A program made the translations under genes and the position numbers. From Clostridia bacterium BRH_c25 (lineage in GTDB: Bacteria > Bacillota_A > Clostridia > Lutisporales > Lutisporaceae), in assembly GCA_001515955.1 (NCBI GenBank), contig LOES01000045.1:1-31844 (forward strand): 31,844 bases of DNA, written 5' to 3'. Shown one piece after another: positions 1-7,679 of this stretch. The notes beneath the pieces were generated by a model. It searched no databases. It was not told where the DNA came from and saw nothing but the letters and a program-made list of their open reading frames with translations. Numbering within the stretch: position 1 is the first letter of the stretch; every line of letters begins with the position of its first letter.

Positions 1-309
1 AGATATCCGAGCTCCATAGCATCCTGGCGGAATAACTGGTCGCAGCTGGCTACCTACTTCAAATATCCGCCGGAACTCCGGAAAATCATATACACGACCA
101 ATTCCATCGAAAACTTCAATCGGCAGCTCAGGAAGGTTACTAAATCTAAGACTATTTTCCCAACTGACGACGCCCTTTTCAAAATGCTGTACCTTTCAAT
201 GGTGGACATCACGAAGAAGTGGAACGGCAAACCTTGGGATTGGGGTAAGATTTTAGAGCAGCTATGTATTTATTTCGAGGGTAGGATTACCCTGGCAGAT
301 ATAGATTAA
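1..309 (+). CDS. IS256-family (mutator-type) transposase, 3' part only
   Basis: Frame 1 is open from the left window edge to a TAA at 307-309 and gives 102 residues, the C-terminal quarter of a DDE transposase of the IS256 family (usually about 390-410 residues). The hallmark is the block IIYTTNSIENFNRQLRK around residues 29-45, which matches the conserved TTN-IE-N-R region near the last catalytic acidic residue. A tail of the usual type (KWNGKPWDWGKILEQLCIYF) follows. The enzyme catalyses cut-and-paste or copy-out transposition of its own element through the terminal inverted repeats. The 5' part and the left end lie outside the window, so I cannot say whether the gene is intact. No frameshift is seen in the visible part. 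Confidence 0.93.
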   Translation, partial: RYPSSIASWRNNWSQLATYFKYPPELRKIIYTTNSIENFNRQLRKVTKSKTIFPTDDALFKMLYLSMVDITKKWNGKPWDWGKILEQLCIYFEGRITLADID

Positions 310-460
310 GTATAAAAAAATGAACTCTGCCAACTACCTGTTGACAGAGTTCTCATCATGTGTAAAAATACATACAACAATATTTCTAAAAAATTTGCTA
401 TGTAAACCAAGGTATTTTATCATTAATCCAAAAGGTTTACACAAAATTATTTACAGTCTC
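1..460 (+). mobile_element. IS256-family insertion sequence, right portion
   Basis: The transposase gene is followed by about 150 bp of non-coding DNA. Positions 436-460 read GTTTACACAAAATTATTTAC then AGTCTC. As I recall, many clostridial IS256 elements begin with the reverse complement of this (GAGACTGTAAATAATTTTGT), so I place the right terminal inverted repeat here with the outer end near 460. Inside the non-coding part is a 7-bp stem (AACTCTG at about 323 and CAGAGTT at about 345), which could stop transcription leaving the element. A second pair, GTAAACC near 404 and GGTTTAC at 434-440, forms a subterminal inverted repeat. The left end and the target-site duplication cannot be seen from this window. 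Confidence 0.72.
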
Positions 461-594
461 TACTAAGTGGGCAACTAAAAATAGCATGCAAAACTAAATT
501 CCAGTTACCTAAGTGCACTATTAAATTCATCACAACGAAGTTTATATGCTATACGATCTATATTTAGTGAATAATATATAAAGTTTGCGAATCA
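461..594. other. A+T-rich spacer after the IS256 end
   Basis: This short stretch lies between the IS256 right end and the convergent acetyltransferase gene. It has no coding potential that I can support. It contains one arm (490-508) of an imperfect inverted repeat whose partner lies at 1226-1244, on the far side of the acetyltransferase gene. Confidence 0.5.
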
Positions 595-1059
595 TTATTC
601 TTTTGACTTCATCATCAAACATTCCGTTATACCTTTTCTGTATAAGTTAGGTATATCACCAATTATTGAATATCCTATATCTTTGTACAATCTTTTTGCA
701 TCTGGATTAAAATCGGCTACTACTAAAAATAGTTTTGAATATTTTTTATAATAAACATCCTCAATAAATTTTAAGAGTATTTTTCCTATCCCCTGACCAC
801 GACTTTCACTTTTGACAGCAATAATATGTATATAAGGAAACGAATGAAAGATTCCATTTAATATAACCCATACAAATCCCTTACAGTTGTTATTATTGTC
901 TATTGCGACATATATATCGTTTTCATTAAATCCTTCTTCTAATGATTTTCGAGCACTTCCCTTTTCTGAAAAATATCTTTTCCCCAGTTCTGAATTTACT
1001 AATGCATCCTCGCAATCATCTATATAATTTATACTTCCCTTTATAACTGTTATTTCCAT
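595..1059 (-). CDS. GNAT-family N-acetyltransferase
   Basis: This 154-residue protein has the single-domain GNAT length. The acetyl-CoA pyrophosphate-binding motif (R/Q-x-x-G-x-G/A) is RGQGIG at residues 87-92, at the start of the long helix after a beta strand (PYIHIIAVKSES). A later LFLVVADFNPDAKRLYKDIGY segment is the usual strand plus N-x-x-A-x-x-x-Y/F-x-x-x-GF motif. GNAT enzymes move an acetyl group from acetyl-CoA to an amine on a small molecule, peptide or protein; the substrate here cannot be read from sequence. The ATG is supported by a GGGGGTG Shine-Dalgarno about 8 nt upstream on the minus strand. The gene stands alone, very A+T-rich, between an IS256 end and a tnpB element, which suggests acquired DNA. 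Confidence 0.9.
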   Translation of the reverse strand: MEITVIKGSINYIDDCEDALVNSELGKRYFSEKGSARKSLEEGFNENDIYVAIDNNNNCKGFVWVILNGIFHSFPYIHIIAVKSESRGQGIGKILLKFIEDVYYKKYSKLFLVVADFNPDAKRLYKDIGYSIIGDIPNLYRKGITECLMMKSKE

Positions 1060-1348
1060 ATAAAATACACCCCCTAATCTTAAGTTTACTTCGCAATATT
1101 ATACGAATGTGAACTAACACATTAACTATATTATAGCAAATAGTTACATCACAACTAAAGAATATTGTTTATCAACGGAATAAGCTTGTGCACAATTAAA
1201 TTCTAGATACATGGAATTTACTCTTGCAACTGGAATTTACTTTTTCATTCTAGCAGCATGAAAGCATCCTTCCAGAATATGGTTGCATGGCGAACATATG
1301 TTTGGTACAATATTCATATACCATAGTGTGGAAGGAGGTGTAACCATA
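1060..1348. other. A+T-rich intergenic region with short repeats, left flank of tnpB
   Basis: I find no gene here. The stretch holds the promoter region of the divergent acetyltransferase and the left flank of the tnpB element. TGGAATTTAC occurs twice as a direct repeat (1212-1221 and 1231-1240). The second copy is part of GCAACTGGAATTTACTTTT (1226-1244), which matches the reverse complement of 490-508 at 17 of 19 positions. The left boundary of the tnpB element is probably within this stretch but I cannot fix it. Confidence 0.5.
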
Positions 1349-2455
1349 ATGAAATTAAGCTTCAAATTCTTTCCTGAACTTACGTTTCTGCAGTTGGATA
1401 TACTTGAGGAGCTATGTTACCATACTACCAAGCTCTATAATATTGCTAACTACGAATGTATTACCGAGGGGTATAAGTCCTATTACGAGATGGAGAAGCT
1501 TCATACAACTAATTGGCATAAAGCTTTTCTGCATTCCCATACATACCAGCAATGCCTTAAGCTGTTGGAACAGGACTGGAAAAGCTATTTTGCCGCTGCA
1601 GCTGATTATAAAAACAACCCACATAAGTACAAAGCAATGCCTATGCCGCCAAAATACAAGAATGTGGAAAATCATAAGAACCATATAATATTCACAAATC
1701 TAGCAGTCAGATTTAAGAATAATATACTAATGTTTTCACTGGCTAAAGAAGTACAAACCAAATTCGGAGCGGAGAGCTTAAACTTTGAAGTTTCAGATAA
1801 ACTTCAAAAGCTTATGAATTTGGATAGCATACAACAAGCAAAGAACTCCTACTTCAATAAGCAAATAGCATATTATACCTCATTGGAAATGAAGAAATCA
1901 GGAAGTACCAGATTCAAACGCACAGCACGAATAAGAAAGCTTCAAAAGCAACGGAACGACTGCATACAAGACTGCCTGCATAAAGCCAGCAGGAAGCTTA
2001 TAGATCTAGCCTTGCTGCATAACTGTTCAACTATAGTAGCAGGAGACATATCAGGTATCAAGCAGGAGTCTCCCATAAAAGGCTTTGTACAAATACCCAT
2101 TCAGAGACTTGTAGAGCAAATAAAGTATAAAGTGGAACTAGTGGGTATGAAGGTAATACTGCAAAATGAAAGCTATACCTCGGGAGTATCGGCTATAGAC
2201 CTGGAGCCGGTAAATAAAGAGTATTACAATAAGAATCGCAGAATAGCCAGAGGCTTATTCAAAAGTAATGCAGGAATACTAATAAATGCAGATATAAACG
2301 GTAGTCTGAATATACTACGCAAATATAAAAATGTAGTCCCAGAGCTTGTAAAACAAGCGAGGGATAATGGGTTAGTGGATAACCCCATAAGGATAGCTGC
2401 CTGAATCACAGCCGGTCTTATGAAGCTACTACTTCTATAAGTGGTAGTAATTCAC
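1334..2455 (+). mobile_element. tnpB-only IS200/IS605-type element, right end resolved
   Basis: A tnpB gene is present without a neighbouring tnpA, as in the many IS605-group elements that depend on a transposase supplied in trans. Just after the stop codon, CTACTAC (2426-2432) and GTGGTAG (2441-2447) form a 7-bp stem with an 8-nt loop, followed by TAATTCAC ending at 2455. Subterminal hairpins of this type are what Y1 transposases recognise at the right end. In related elements the same region is transcribed as the 3' end of the guide RNA (omega/reRNA). A second stem, GGGTTA/TAACCC, lies inside the 3' end of the gene near 2369-2386. DNA resuming at 2456 is part of a broken TetR gene, which fixes the right boundary to within a few bases. 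The left coordinate given is the tnpB ribosome binding site, not the true left end. Confidence 0.65.
1349..2404 (+). CDS. tnpB: TnpB, IS605 OrfB-type RNA-guided nuclease, zinc-ribbon-less variant
   Basis: I choose the ATG at 1349 because GGAGGTG lies 8 nt upstream; the protein is then 351 residues. The N-terminal half holds the WED/REC-like region and a basic segment (about 188-215, FKRTARIRKLQKQRNDCIQD, then HKASRKLID) that matches the conserved K/R-rich and LHKASR blocks of TnpB. The split RuvC residues are all visible: D233 in VAGDISG, E274 in LQNESYTS and D315 in INADINGSLNIL. The usual CxxC...CxxC zinc ribbon between E and the last D is absent: residues 275-314 contain no cysteine. TnpB proteins use an element-derived RNA to cut DNA next to a short motif and help the element persist. 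The nuclease is probably competent given D-E-D, but the missing metal site marks a distinct lineage. Confidence 0.9.
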   Translation: MKLSFKFFPELTFLQLDILEELCYHTTKLYNIANYECITEGYKSYYEMEKLHTTNWHKAFLHSHTYQQCLKLLEQDWKSYFAAAADYKNNPHKYKAMPMPPKYKNVENHKNHIIFTNLAVRFKNNILMFSLAKEVQTKFGAESLNFEVSDKLQKLMNLDSIQQAKNSYFNKQIAYYTSLEMKKSGSTRFKRTARIRKLQKQRNDCIQDCLHKASRKLIDLALLHNCSTIVAGDISGIKQESPIKGFVQIPIQRLVEQIKYKVELVGMKVILQNESYTSGVSAIDLEPVNKEYYNKNRRIARGLFKSNAGILINADINGSLNILRKYKNVVPELVKQARDNGLVDNPIRIAA

Positions 2456-2795
2456 TCGACACCGGATGAATTGAGGGAGGAAATTGAAGAAAAGTATGGA
2501 GAAATGATTGCCAGCAAGAACAAGATCCGGGAGCGGTTGTTCGAAAAAGTTCTTCTCAGGGAGGGTGTTGACCGGGGACAGGCATTCAAGCTGGTCATGC
2601 TTACTATGGATTATTTCGATAACAAGTATTTATCTGAAATGATAGATAATAACGATTTGGATGAGACATACTTCCAAAGCTTTCTTGATGAGCGGAACAG
2701 TTTTTTTGATATGATCCGATATGGAATTCAAAAGTGAGACGGGTGACAGGGTTATGGTTGATGGTGGACAGGGAATTGTGAGTATTGTGTTATAA
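2456..2795 (+). pseudogene. Fused relic: TetR C-terminal domain plus last residues of a phosphohistidine swivel domain
   Basis: Frame 2456-2737 (stop TGA) encodes about 93 residues from STPDELREEIEEKYGEM to FFDMIRYGIQK. This is the ligand-binding C-terminal half of a TetR-family regulator; the DNA-binding N-terminal half is absent and the tnpB right end takes its place. Directly overlapping the stop, a second frame (2736-2795, TAA) reads ETGDRVMVDGGQGIVSIVL. It is near-identical in pattern to the end of the miniature protein at 10239-10733 (KTGDRVLVDGGHGVVQILN), that is, the last strands of a PEP-utilising-type swivelling His domain. The locus therefore once had the same TetR plus ATP-grasp/swivel gene order as 9.6-14.2 kb and was reduced by deletion and insertion. 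There is no start codon with a ribosome binding site; the in-frame GTG at 2441 lies inside the element's end hairpin. Confidence 0.82.
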
Positions 2796-2877
2796 TAGTT
2801 AATAGTATAATGTGCCATATGAAGCAAGATCGACAGCAATATTATGCAACAGCACTGCAGCATAGAAAGAGGTAAAT

Positions 2878-4239
2878 ATGAGCGACAGAAATAATAAACT
2901 TGAAAATGAAAAAATGACCAAATTATTGATGAATTTATCCGTGCCTGCCACTATAGCAATGATTGTGAATGCAATGTACAATATTGTAGATACAATTTTT
3001 ATCGGAAGAGGCGTGGGATATCTTGCAATAGGCGGATTGACTATTGCATTTCCGGTTCAGATGATGGTAATGGCTATTGCACAAATGATAGGAATTGGAG
3101 CGGCATCTATAATTTCACGGAGCCTTGGTGCTAAAGATGTTGAGAGGGCTGATCATGCGGCAGGGAATTCTTTTTTGTCAGTTGGAATCCTGGGGGTTTT
3201 CATATGCATTTTTGGACTGGCCTTTATAGATCCGCTGCTGAAAATTTTTGGTGCCACTGATATATTGCTGCCCTACGCCAAAGAGTATTTGCAGGTTATT
3301 TTAGTCGGAAGTATTTATTTTCCTTTTGCAGTTTCTGGAAATAATCTGATCCGAGCAGAAGGAAATGCTAAAGCTGCAATGTTTTCAATGTTGATTGGCA
3401 CCATTTTGAATATCATGCTGGACTATATATTTATTTTTCCGCTGGATATGGGAATCCGGGGGGCTGCGCTGGCCACAATCCTGTCACAGCTAGCTTCGGT
3501 AATATATATATTGTTTTATATTTACGGAGGGCATAGCAGCTTAAAAGTAAAGCTTCATCATTTAAAGCCGGATTGGCAAATTATTAGTGAAATCATCACA
3601 GTTGGCTTTCCCTCTTTTGCAAGACAGGCATCAGGCAGTATAATTGCGATAATCATGAACAATTCCCTTGCTTTTTACGGTGGAGAGCTGGCCATATCCA
3701 TATATGGAGTTCTCAATAGAGTGACAATGTTCCTGTTTATGCCAATGTTTGGTGTTGTTCAAGGAATGCAGCCGATTGCGGGGTTCAATTACGGAGCAAA
3801 GAAATTTGGCAGAGTAAAGGAAGTAGTGAAATTATCAATAATAGTTACAACTATATATGCATCAATAGCCACTTTATTTGGCGAGCTTTTTCCGGGCCAG
3901 ATAATAGGAGTATTCAATGAGGATTCGGAGCTTATCAGAAATGGAATATATGCCTTGAGAATAACTATTTCATTGATTCCTATTGTGGGAGTACAGATCA
4001 TTGGAGCGTCACTATTCCAATCCATTGGAAAAGCTGTTCCTTCACTGTTGTTAACTCTCTCTCGCCAGGTACTTCTGTTGATTCCTCTGGTACTGATCTT
4101 GCCAAGAATTTCCGGACTGGGTCTTCTGGGGATTTGGATGGCTGTACCGATAGCGGATTTCTTTTCTACGATTATTACTTTAATACTGGTAAAAAAAGAA
4201 ATGAAATTAATGGAAATGAAGTGCAAAGAGGCACTTTAA
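2878..4239 (+). CDS. MATE-family multidrug/Na+ antiporter
   Basis: The protein has 453 residues, the usual MATE length, and about twelve hydrophobic segments in two pseudo-repeats. The first repeat opens with LMNLSVPATIAMIVNAMYNIVDTIFIGRGVGYLAIGG, the typical P-x-x-x-x-x-x-x-x-Y-N-x-x-D-x-x-F-I-G pattern, and the second with ITVGFPSFARQASGSIIAIIMN. PIAGFNYGAKK is the conserved MATE motif in TM8. Such pumps export drugs or metabolites across the cytoplasmic membrane using a Na+ or H+ gradient. The ATG has an AGAGGT site just upstream. A TATAAT at 2806-2811 could be the -10 element, overlapping the end of the upstream relic. A terminator-like palindrome follows the stop within 10 bp, so the gene is probably monocistronic. 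The TetR relic just upstream may have been its former regulator, but that is inference. Confidence 0.95.
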   Translation: MSDRNNKLENEKMTKLLMNLSVPATIAMIVNAMYNIVDTIFIGRGVGYLAIGGLTIAFPVQMMVMAIAQMIGIGAASIISRSLGAKDVERADHAAGNSFLSVGILGVFICIFGLAFIDPLLKIFGATDILLPYAKEYLQVILVGSIYFPFAVSGNNLIRAEGNAKAAMFSMLIGTILNIMLDYIFIFPLDMGIRGAALATILSQLASVIYILFYIYGGHSSLKVKLHHLKPDWQIISEIITVGFPSFARQASGSIIAIIMNNSLAFYGGELAISIYGVLNRVTMFLFMPMFGVVQGMQPIAGFNYGAKKFGRVKEVVKLSIIVTTIYASIATLFGELFPGQIIGVFNEDSELIRNGIYALRITISLIPIVGVQIIGASLFQSIGKAVPSLLLTLSRQVLLLIPLVLILPRISGLGLLGIWMAVPIADFFSTIITLILVKKEMKLMEMKCKEAL

Positions 4240-4242
4240 AGC

Positions 4243-4280
4243 AGACATGGGGCCACTTCAAACCGTCCCCATGTCTTTTA
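4243..4280 (+). terminator. GGGG/CCCC palindrome, terminator after the MATE gene
   Basis: AGACATGGGG (4243-4252) pairs with CCCCATGTCT (4267-4276) across a 14-nt loop that itself contains AAACCGT, and TTTTA follows. This fits a rho-independent terminator. The CCGTCCCC-TGTCT sequence is shared with the longer palindrome at 9452-9499, so it may belong to a dispersed repeat family. Confidence 0.72.
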
Positions 4281-4289
4281 TGATATAAT
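4281..4289 (+). promoter_or_regulatory. Extended -10 promoter of the sigma-54 activator gene
   Basis: TGATATAAT at 4281-4289 is a perfect extended -10 (TGnTATAAT) 34 nt before the start codon at 4323. No good -35 is seen, as is usual for extended -10 promoters. The regulator therefore appears to be made from its own sigma-A promoter. Confidence 0.5.
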
Positions 4290-4322
4290 ACAGTTACTGT
4301 AGAATTAAAGTAAGGAGAAAAT

Positions 4323-6248
4323 ATGATGGAAAAGAGAGAAATGATACACAAGGTTCCGGAAATATGTTTGATTGCTCCTTCTCAAGCATTGGCAGATTTG
4401 ACCGCTTCCCTGGCAAAAAAAAGAGGAGAGAATATTGGGATTTATGTAGGCGTTTTGGATGAAGGAACGAAAATAGCTGATGAACTATCAGAACAGGGAG
4501 CAAAAATCTTTGTGAGCCGGAAAGGAACGGCGGCTTTAATCAGCAAAAAGGGTTACACCGTTGCACATATAAGTACTACATTGAATGATTATCTACGGCA
4601 TCTGAATTTAATGAAACATCATACGGGGAAAATTGCGATTGTTGAATATACGGAATTTGTACCGGAGTTGGAAAAGCTTTGCAGATATTTAGGAGTAGAG
4701 GACACATATATTTATGGCTATGGCAATGCTGACGAATATATATGTTGTGTGGAAAAAGCTCTTAATAGTGATGCCAGTATTTTAATGGGTGGAGGTGCTC
4801 AGCTTCCGGAAGAAGCGAAAAAGCTGGGTATTCCATATACAGTTGTTGAAAATACCAGAGAATCTGTCAACTTAGCTTTAGATGCTGCTCAACAATTGTT
4901 AAGAGTGCATAAACGCGAGGAAGAAGAGAAAAAACATTACAAGATACAGTTGGAAAAGTATTCGACAGTAGTTAATTATGCACATGATGCTATTATCAGT
5001 GTCGACGAAAAAGGCATTATTGCTGTTGTAAATACAGAAGCACTTAAAATACTGCAATTAACGGATAGCTGTGTTGGGAAAGAGATTATGAAAGTGGCTC
5101 CTGCTTTGGAATTCGATTCCTTGAAAAAAGAAAAGCAGAGGGAAATAAACAAAATTATTAAAATTAATGAAACCCTGATATCCGTTAATAAGATTCCCAT
5201 TACTGTAAATGGAGGCTTTGAGGGCGCTGTTTATATGATTCAGAATATCAAGGATATTCAAAAGAGTGAAGAAAAGATCCGTTTACAGCTATATAAAAAG
5301 GGACACATAGCAAAATATGATTTCGCTGATATTATTGGAAACAGTTTAAGTATTAAGCGGGCTAAAGATATTGCAAGAAATTATGCAAATTCGACATCTT
5401 CAATTTTGATTATAGGAGAAACGGGAACAGGGAAAGAATTGTTTGCTCAAAGCATTCATAATAATAGTCCGAGAAAAAACGGGCCCTTTGTTGCTATTAA
5501 CTGTGCTTCATTACCGAAGGATTTGCTCAGCAGCGAATTATTCGGTTATGAAGAAGGTGCTTTTACAGGGGCTGTAAAGGGTGGGAAAGCCGGAATTTTT
5601 GAAATCGCCCATGGGGGGACGATTTTTCTCGATGAAATTGGAGAAATTCCCAAGGAGACCCAGATGCAATTGCTTCGCATTTTACAGGAGAAGGAAGTCA
5701 GAAGATTAAGCAGTGATAAAGTAATCCCGGTGGATGTAAGAGTTATTTGTGCAACAAATAGAGATTTGGCAAAAGAGGTAAAAGAAAATCGTTTCAGGAT
5801 GGACCTGTTTTATAGAATCAATGTACTAAAGCTGACAATACCTCCTTTAAGAGAGCGTGAGGAAGATATTCCGTTAATTGCAGATCATTTTTTACAACAA
5901 TTCCGTAAAGAAAACTATAGAAATATAAAAGAATATATGGAAACCGTATATCCAAAAATAATGGGGTATGCATGGCCGGGGAATGTCAGGGAATTACTTG
6001 GTATTGCCGAAAGAATCGCAATATTGTTGGAAAACAATTTTTCAATGGAGATAGATACAAGTATGATTTTAGAGAACATTGATTACAGCTCTTTACATGC
6101 AGAAAACCTTGCAATAGAACAATTGCATAAAAATGATATTATTATTGCTTTGAAAGAGAATTCATATCAAAAGGGAAAAACCGCTGAAGCTCTTGGAATT
6201 TCACGCAGTACATTATGGCGTCTGATGAATAAATTTAATATATCATAA
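4323..6248 (+). CDS. PrpR-type sigma-54-dependent transcriptional activator
   Basis: The protein has 641 residues in four parts. Residues 1-195 are a PrpR-N-like sensor (ICLIAPSQALADLT, then the IFVSRKGTAALISKK pattern) that in relatives senses a small acid or its CoA ester. Residues 210-310 are a PAS domain. Residues 335-560 are the AAA+ sigma-54 interaction domain with Walker A GETGTGK at 365-371, the sigma-54 contact loop GAFTGA at 412-417, Walker B GTIFLDEIG at 432-440 and WPGNVREL at 551-558. Residues 610-640 are a Fis-type helix-turn-helix (KTAEALGISRSTLWRLMNKF). All features needed to remodel sigma-54 polymerase are present. AAGGAG precedes the tandem ATG. The next gene has a near-consensus -24/-12 promoter, so this is almost certainly its local activator, responding to the operon's substrate. 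Confidence 0.95.
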   Translation: MMEKREMIHKVPEICLIAPSQALADLTASLAKKRGENIGIYVGVLDEGTKIADELSEQGAKIFVSRKGTAALISKKGYTVAHISTTLNDYLRHLNLMKHHTGKIAIVEYTEFVPELEKLCRYLGVEDTYIYGYGNADEYICCVEKALNSDASILMGGGAQLPEEAKKLGIPYTVVENTRESVNLALDAAQQLLRVHKREEEEKKHYKIQLEKYSTVVNYAHDAIISVDEKGIIAVVNTEALKILQLTDSCVGKEIMKVAPALEFDSLKKEKQREINKIIKINETLISVNKIPITVNGGFEGAVYMIQNIKDIQKSEEKIRLQLYKKGHIAKYDFADIIGNSLSIKRAKDIARNYANSTSSILIIGETGTGKELFAQSIHNNSPRKNGPFVAINCASLPKDLLSSELFGYEEGAFTGAVKGGKAGIFEIAHGGTIFLDEIGEIPKETQMQLLRILQEKEVRRLSSDKVIPVDVRVICATNRDLAKEVKENRFRMDLFYRINVLKLTIPPLREREEDIPLIADHFLQQFRKENYRNIKEYMETVYPKIMGYAWPGNVRELLGIAERIAILLENNFSMEIDTSMILENIDYSSLHAENLAIEQLHKNDIIIALKENSYQKGKTAEALGISRSTLWRLMNKFNIS

Positions 6249-6255
6249 AAAATAG

Positions 6256-6296
6256 AAATGTTTCAAAATGATGCAACAAATTGTTTTGAAACATTT
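6256..6296 (+). promoter_or_regulatory. 12-13 bp inverted repeat: terminator of the activator gene and/or activator-binding site
   Basis: AATGTTTCAAAA (6257-6268) and TTTTGAAACATT (6284-6295) are perfect 12-bp arms around a 15-nt centre, followed by a T run. As RNA this would end the activator transcript. As DNA, the TGTTTCA/TGAAACA halves lie about 50-90 bp upstream of the -24 element, a normal distance for an enhancer site of a sigma-54 activator. Both roles are compatible. Confidence 0.6.
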
Positions 6297-6346
6297 TTTT
6301 ATGGAAGTAAATTGACTTTTGGCAGGAGTTTCTATAAAAATTTACC

Positions 6347-6363
6347 TTGGCACAAAACTTGCT
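6347..6363 (+). promoter_or_regulatory. Sigma-54 (-24/-12) promoter of the catabolic operon
   Basis: TTGGCAC at 6347-6353 and TTGCT at 6359-6363 match the consensus TGGCAC-N5-TTGCW, with the invariant GG (6349-6350) and GC (6361-6362) separated by exactly 10 nt. It lies 48 nt before the carrier start codon and directly downstream of a sigma-54 activator gene. Transcription would begin near 6374. Confidence 0.88.
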
Positions 6364-6410
6364 GTATATTAAGGCGTGCGCACATAATTATATAATAGGA
6401 GGAAAAATAT

Positions 6411-7667
6411 ATGAATTTTGCATTATTATCATTAGTAGTTCTGATTGGTGCAATCGCATTGGGTTTTTTTAGAAAGGTGAATATGGGACTTGTTGCATTT
6501 GGGTTTGCTTTAATTCTGGCAACAATTGCAGGTATTAAGGCAAAAGCTGTGTTAGCCGGATTCCCGACAAATTTATTTGTAACACTTTTAGGAGTTATGT
6601 TTTTATTCAGTATGGCCCAGGAAAATAAAACCCTTGAACTATTAGCACGCAAAATCGTGTCTCTTGCCGGTAACAGAACAAATTTGATACCGATTATTGT
6701 ATTTGTATTTTCTGCGGTTTTAGCCGGTGTGGGACCTGGAACAGTACCTGTTATGAGTCTGATGGCGGTTTTTACTTGTTCATTGGCAGCAGAGATGCGT
6801 GTCTCTCCTATATTGCTTTCAGCGACTTCCGTATTGGGTGCGGCGGCCGGAGGGTTAACACCAATTGCACCAACCGGAATTCTTGGATTAGCTCTTGCTG
6901 AAAAACAAGGTATTACAGGAATTGAATTTCCATATGCAATGAATATGGTTATTGCTATGACGGTATATTTTATTATTATCTATATTGTATTAAAGGGTTA
7001 CAAAATGAAGTCTGCAATTGACATGTCCAATAGTGTAAAAGAATCTTTTAATAATAATCAGAAAATAACACTGCTTGGTATGCTGGTATTAATTGTTGCA
7101 GTTATTTTCTTTGGTTATGATGTAGGGTTAACATCCTTTACTATTGCCATGTTTTTATTATTGCTTAAGGTCGCGGATGAAAAAAAGGCAGTTGCTTCTA
7201 TTCCGTGGGGAACGTTATTGATGATAGGTGGTATTAATATGCTGATGTCATTGGTCATTCAACTTGATGGCATTAATTTGTTGGCAGCCGGTTTATCAAA
7301 ATTAATGAGCCCTGCTACCGCAACCGGAGTTATGGGACTTACAGCAGGTATAATGTCTTGGTTCAGCTCCACATCAGGTGTCGTAATGCCGACTTTGATC
7401 CCTACCGTAACAGATGTAGCCGCGCAAGTCGGTGGCGGTGTTTCTACCTTAGCTTTAATTTCTGCAATTACTAATACTGCAAGTGCAGCAGGGATGAGCC
7501 CTATTTCAACCGGAGGTTCTATGGGACTCGCTGCGTATTCTCAAATTGCAAATCCGACGGAAGAAGAGCGTTCCAAGCTGTTTGTTGAATTATTTGCTGT
7601 TTCAATCGGAGGAGTATTTGTAATTGCGTTGCTTAGTATGACAGGAATCTATACATTATTTATATAG
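6411..7667 (+). CDS. MatC-type dicarboxylate carrier (SLC13/ion-transporter superfamily)
   Basis: This 418-residue integral membrane protein has about eleven hydrophobic segments. The N-terminal 150 residues (NMGLVAFGFALILATIAG, then the GFPTNLFVTLLGVMFLF block and LAGVGPGTVPVMSLMA) match the pattern of the MatC N-terminal domain found in malonate and dicarboxylate carriers. A second inverted half includes WFSSTSGVVMPTLIPT and NTASAAGMSPISTGGS, the substrate-binding hairpin-type segments of this superfamily. It should import a di- or tricarboxylic acid across the cytoplasmic membrane, probably with cations. AGGAGG precedes the ATG. It is the first gene after the sigma-54 promoter, and the hydro-lyase large subunit starts 12 nt after its stop, so carrier and enzyme are one operon. 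The exact substrate is unknown; it is probably the acid that the hydro-lyase uses. Confidence 0.88.
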   Translation: MNFALLSLVVLIGAIALGFFRKVNMGLVAFGFALILATIAGIKAKAVLAGFPTNLFVTLLGVMFLFSMAQENKTLELLARKIVSLAGNRTNLIPIIVFVFSAVLAGVGPGTVPVMSLMAVFTCSLAAEMRVSPILLSATSVLGAAAGGLTPIAPTGILGLALAEKQGITGIEFPYAMNMVIAMTVYFIIIYIVLKGYKMKSAIDMSNSVKESFNNNQKITLLGMLVLIVAVIFFGYDVGLTSFTIAMFLLLLKVADEKKAVASIPWGTLLMIGGINMLMSLVIQLDGINLLAAGLSKLMSPATATGVMGLTAGIMSWFSSTSGVVMPTLIPTVTDVAAQVGGGVSTLALISAITNTASAAGMSPISTGGSMGLAAYSQIANPTEEERSKLFVELFAVSIGGVFVIALLSMTGIYTLFI

Positions 7668-7679
7668 GGGAGATATATT

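Noticed and set aside
2441..2737. Stand-alone 98-residue gene starting at GTG 2441
   Set aside because: The GTG lies inside the right-end hairpin of the tnpB element and has no ribosome binding site; the frame is the tail of a TetR gene.
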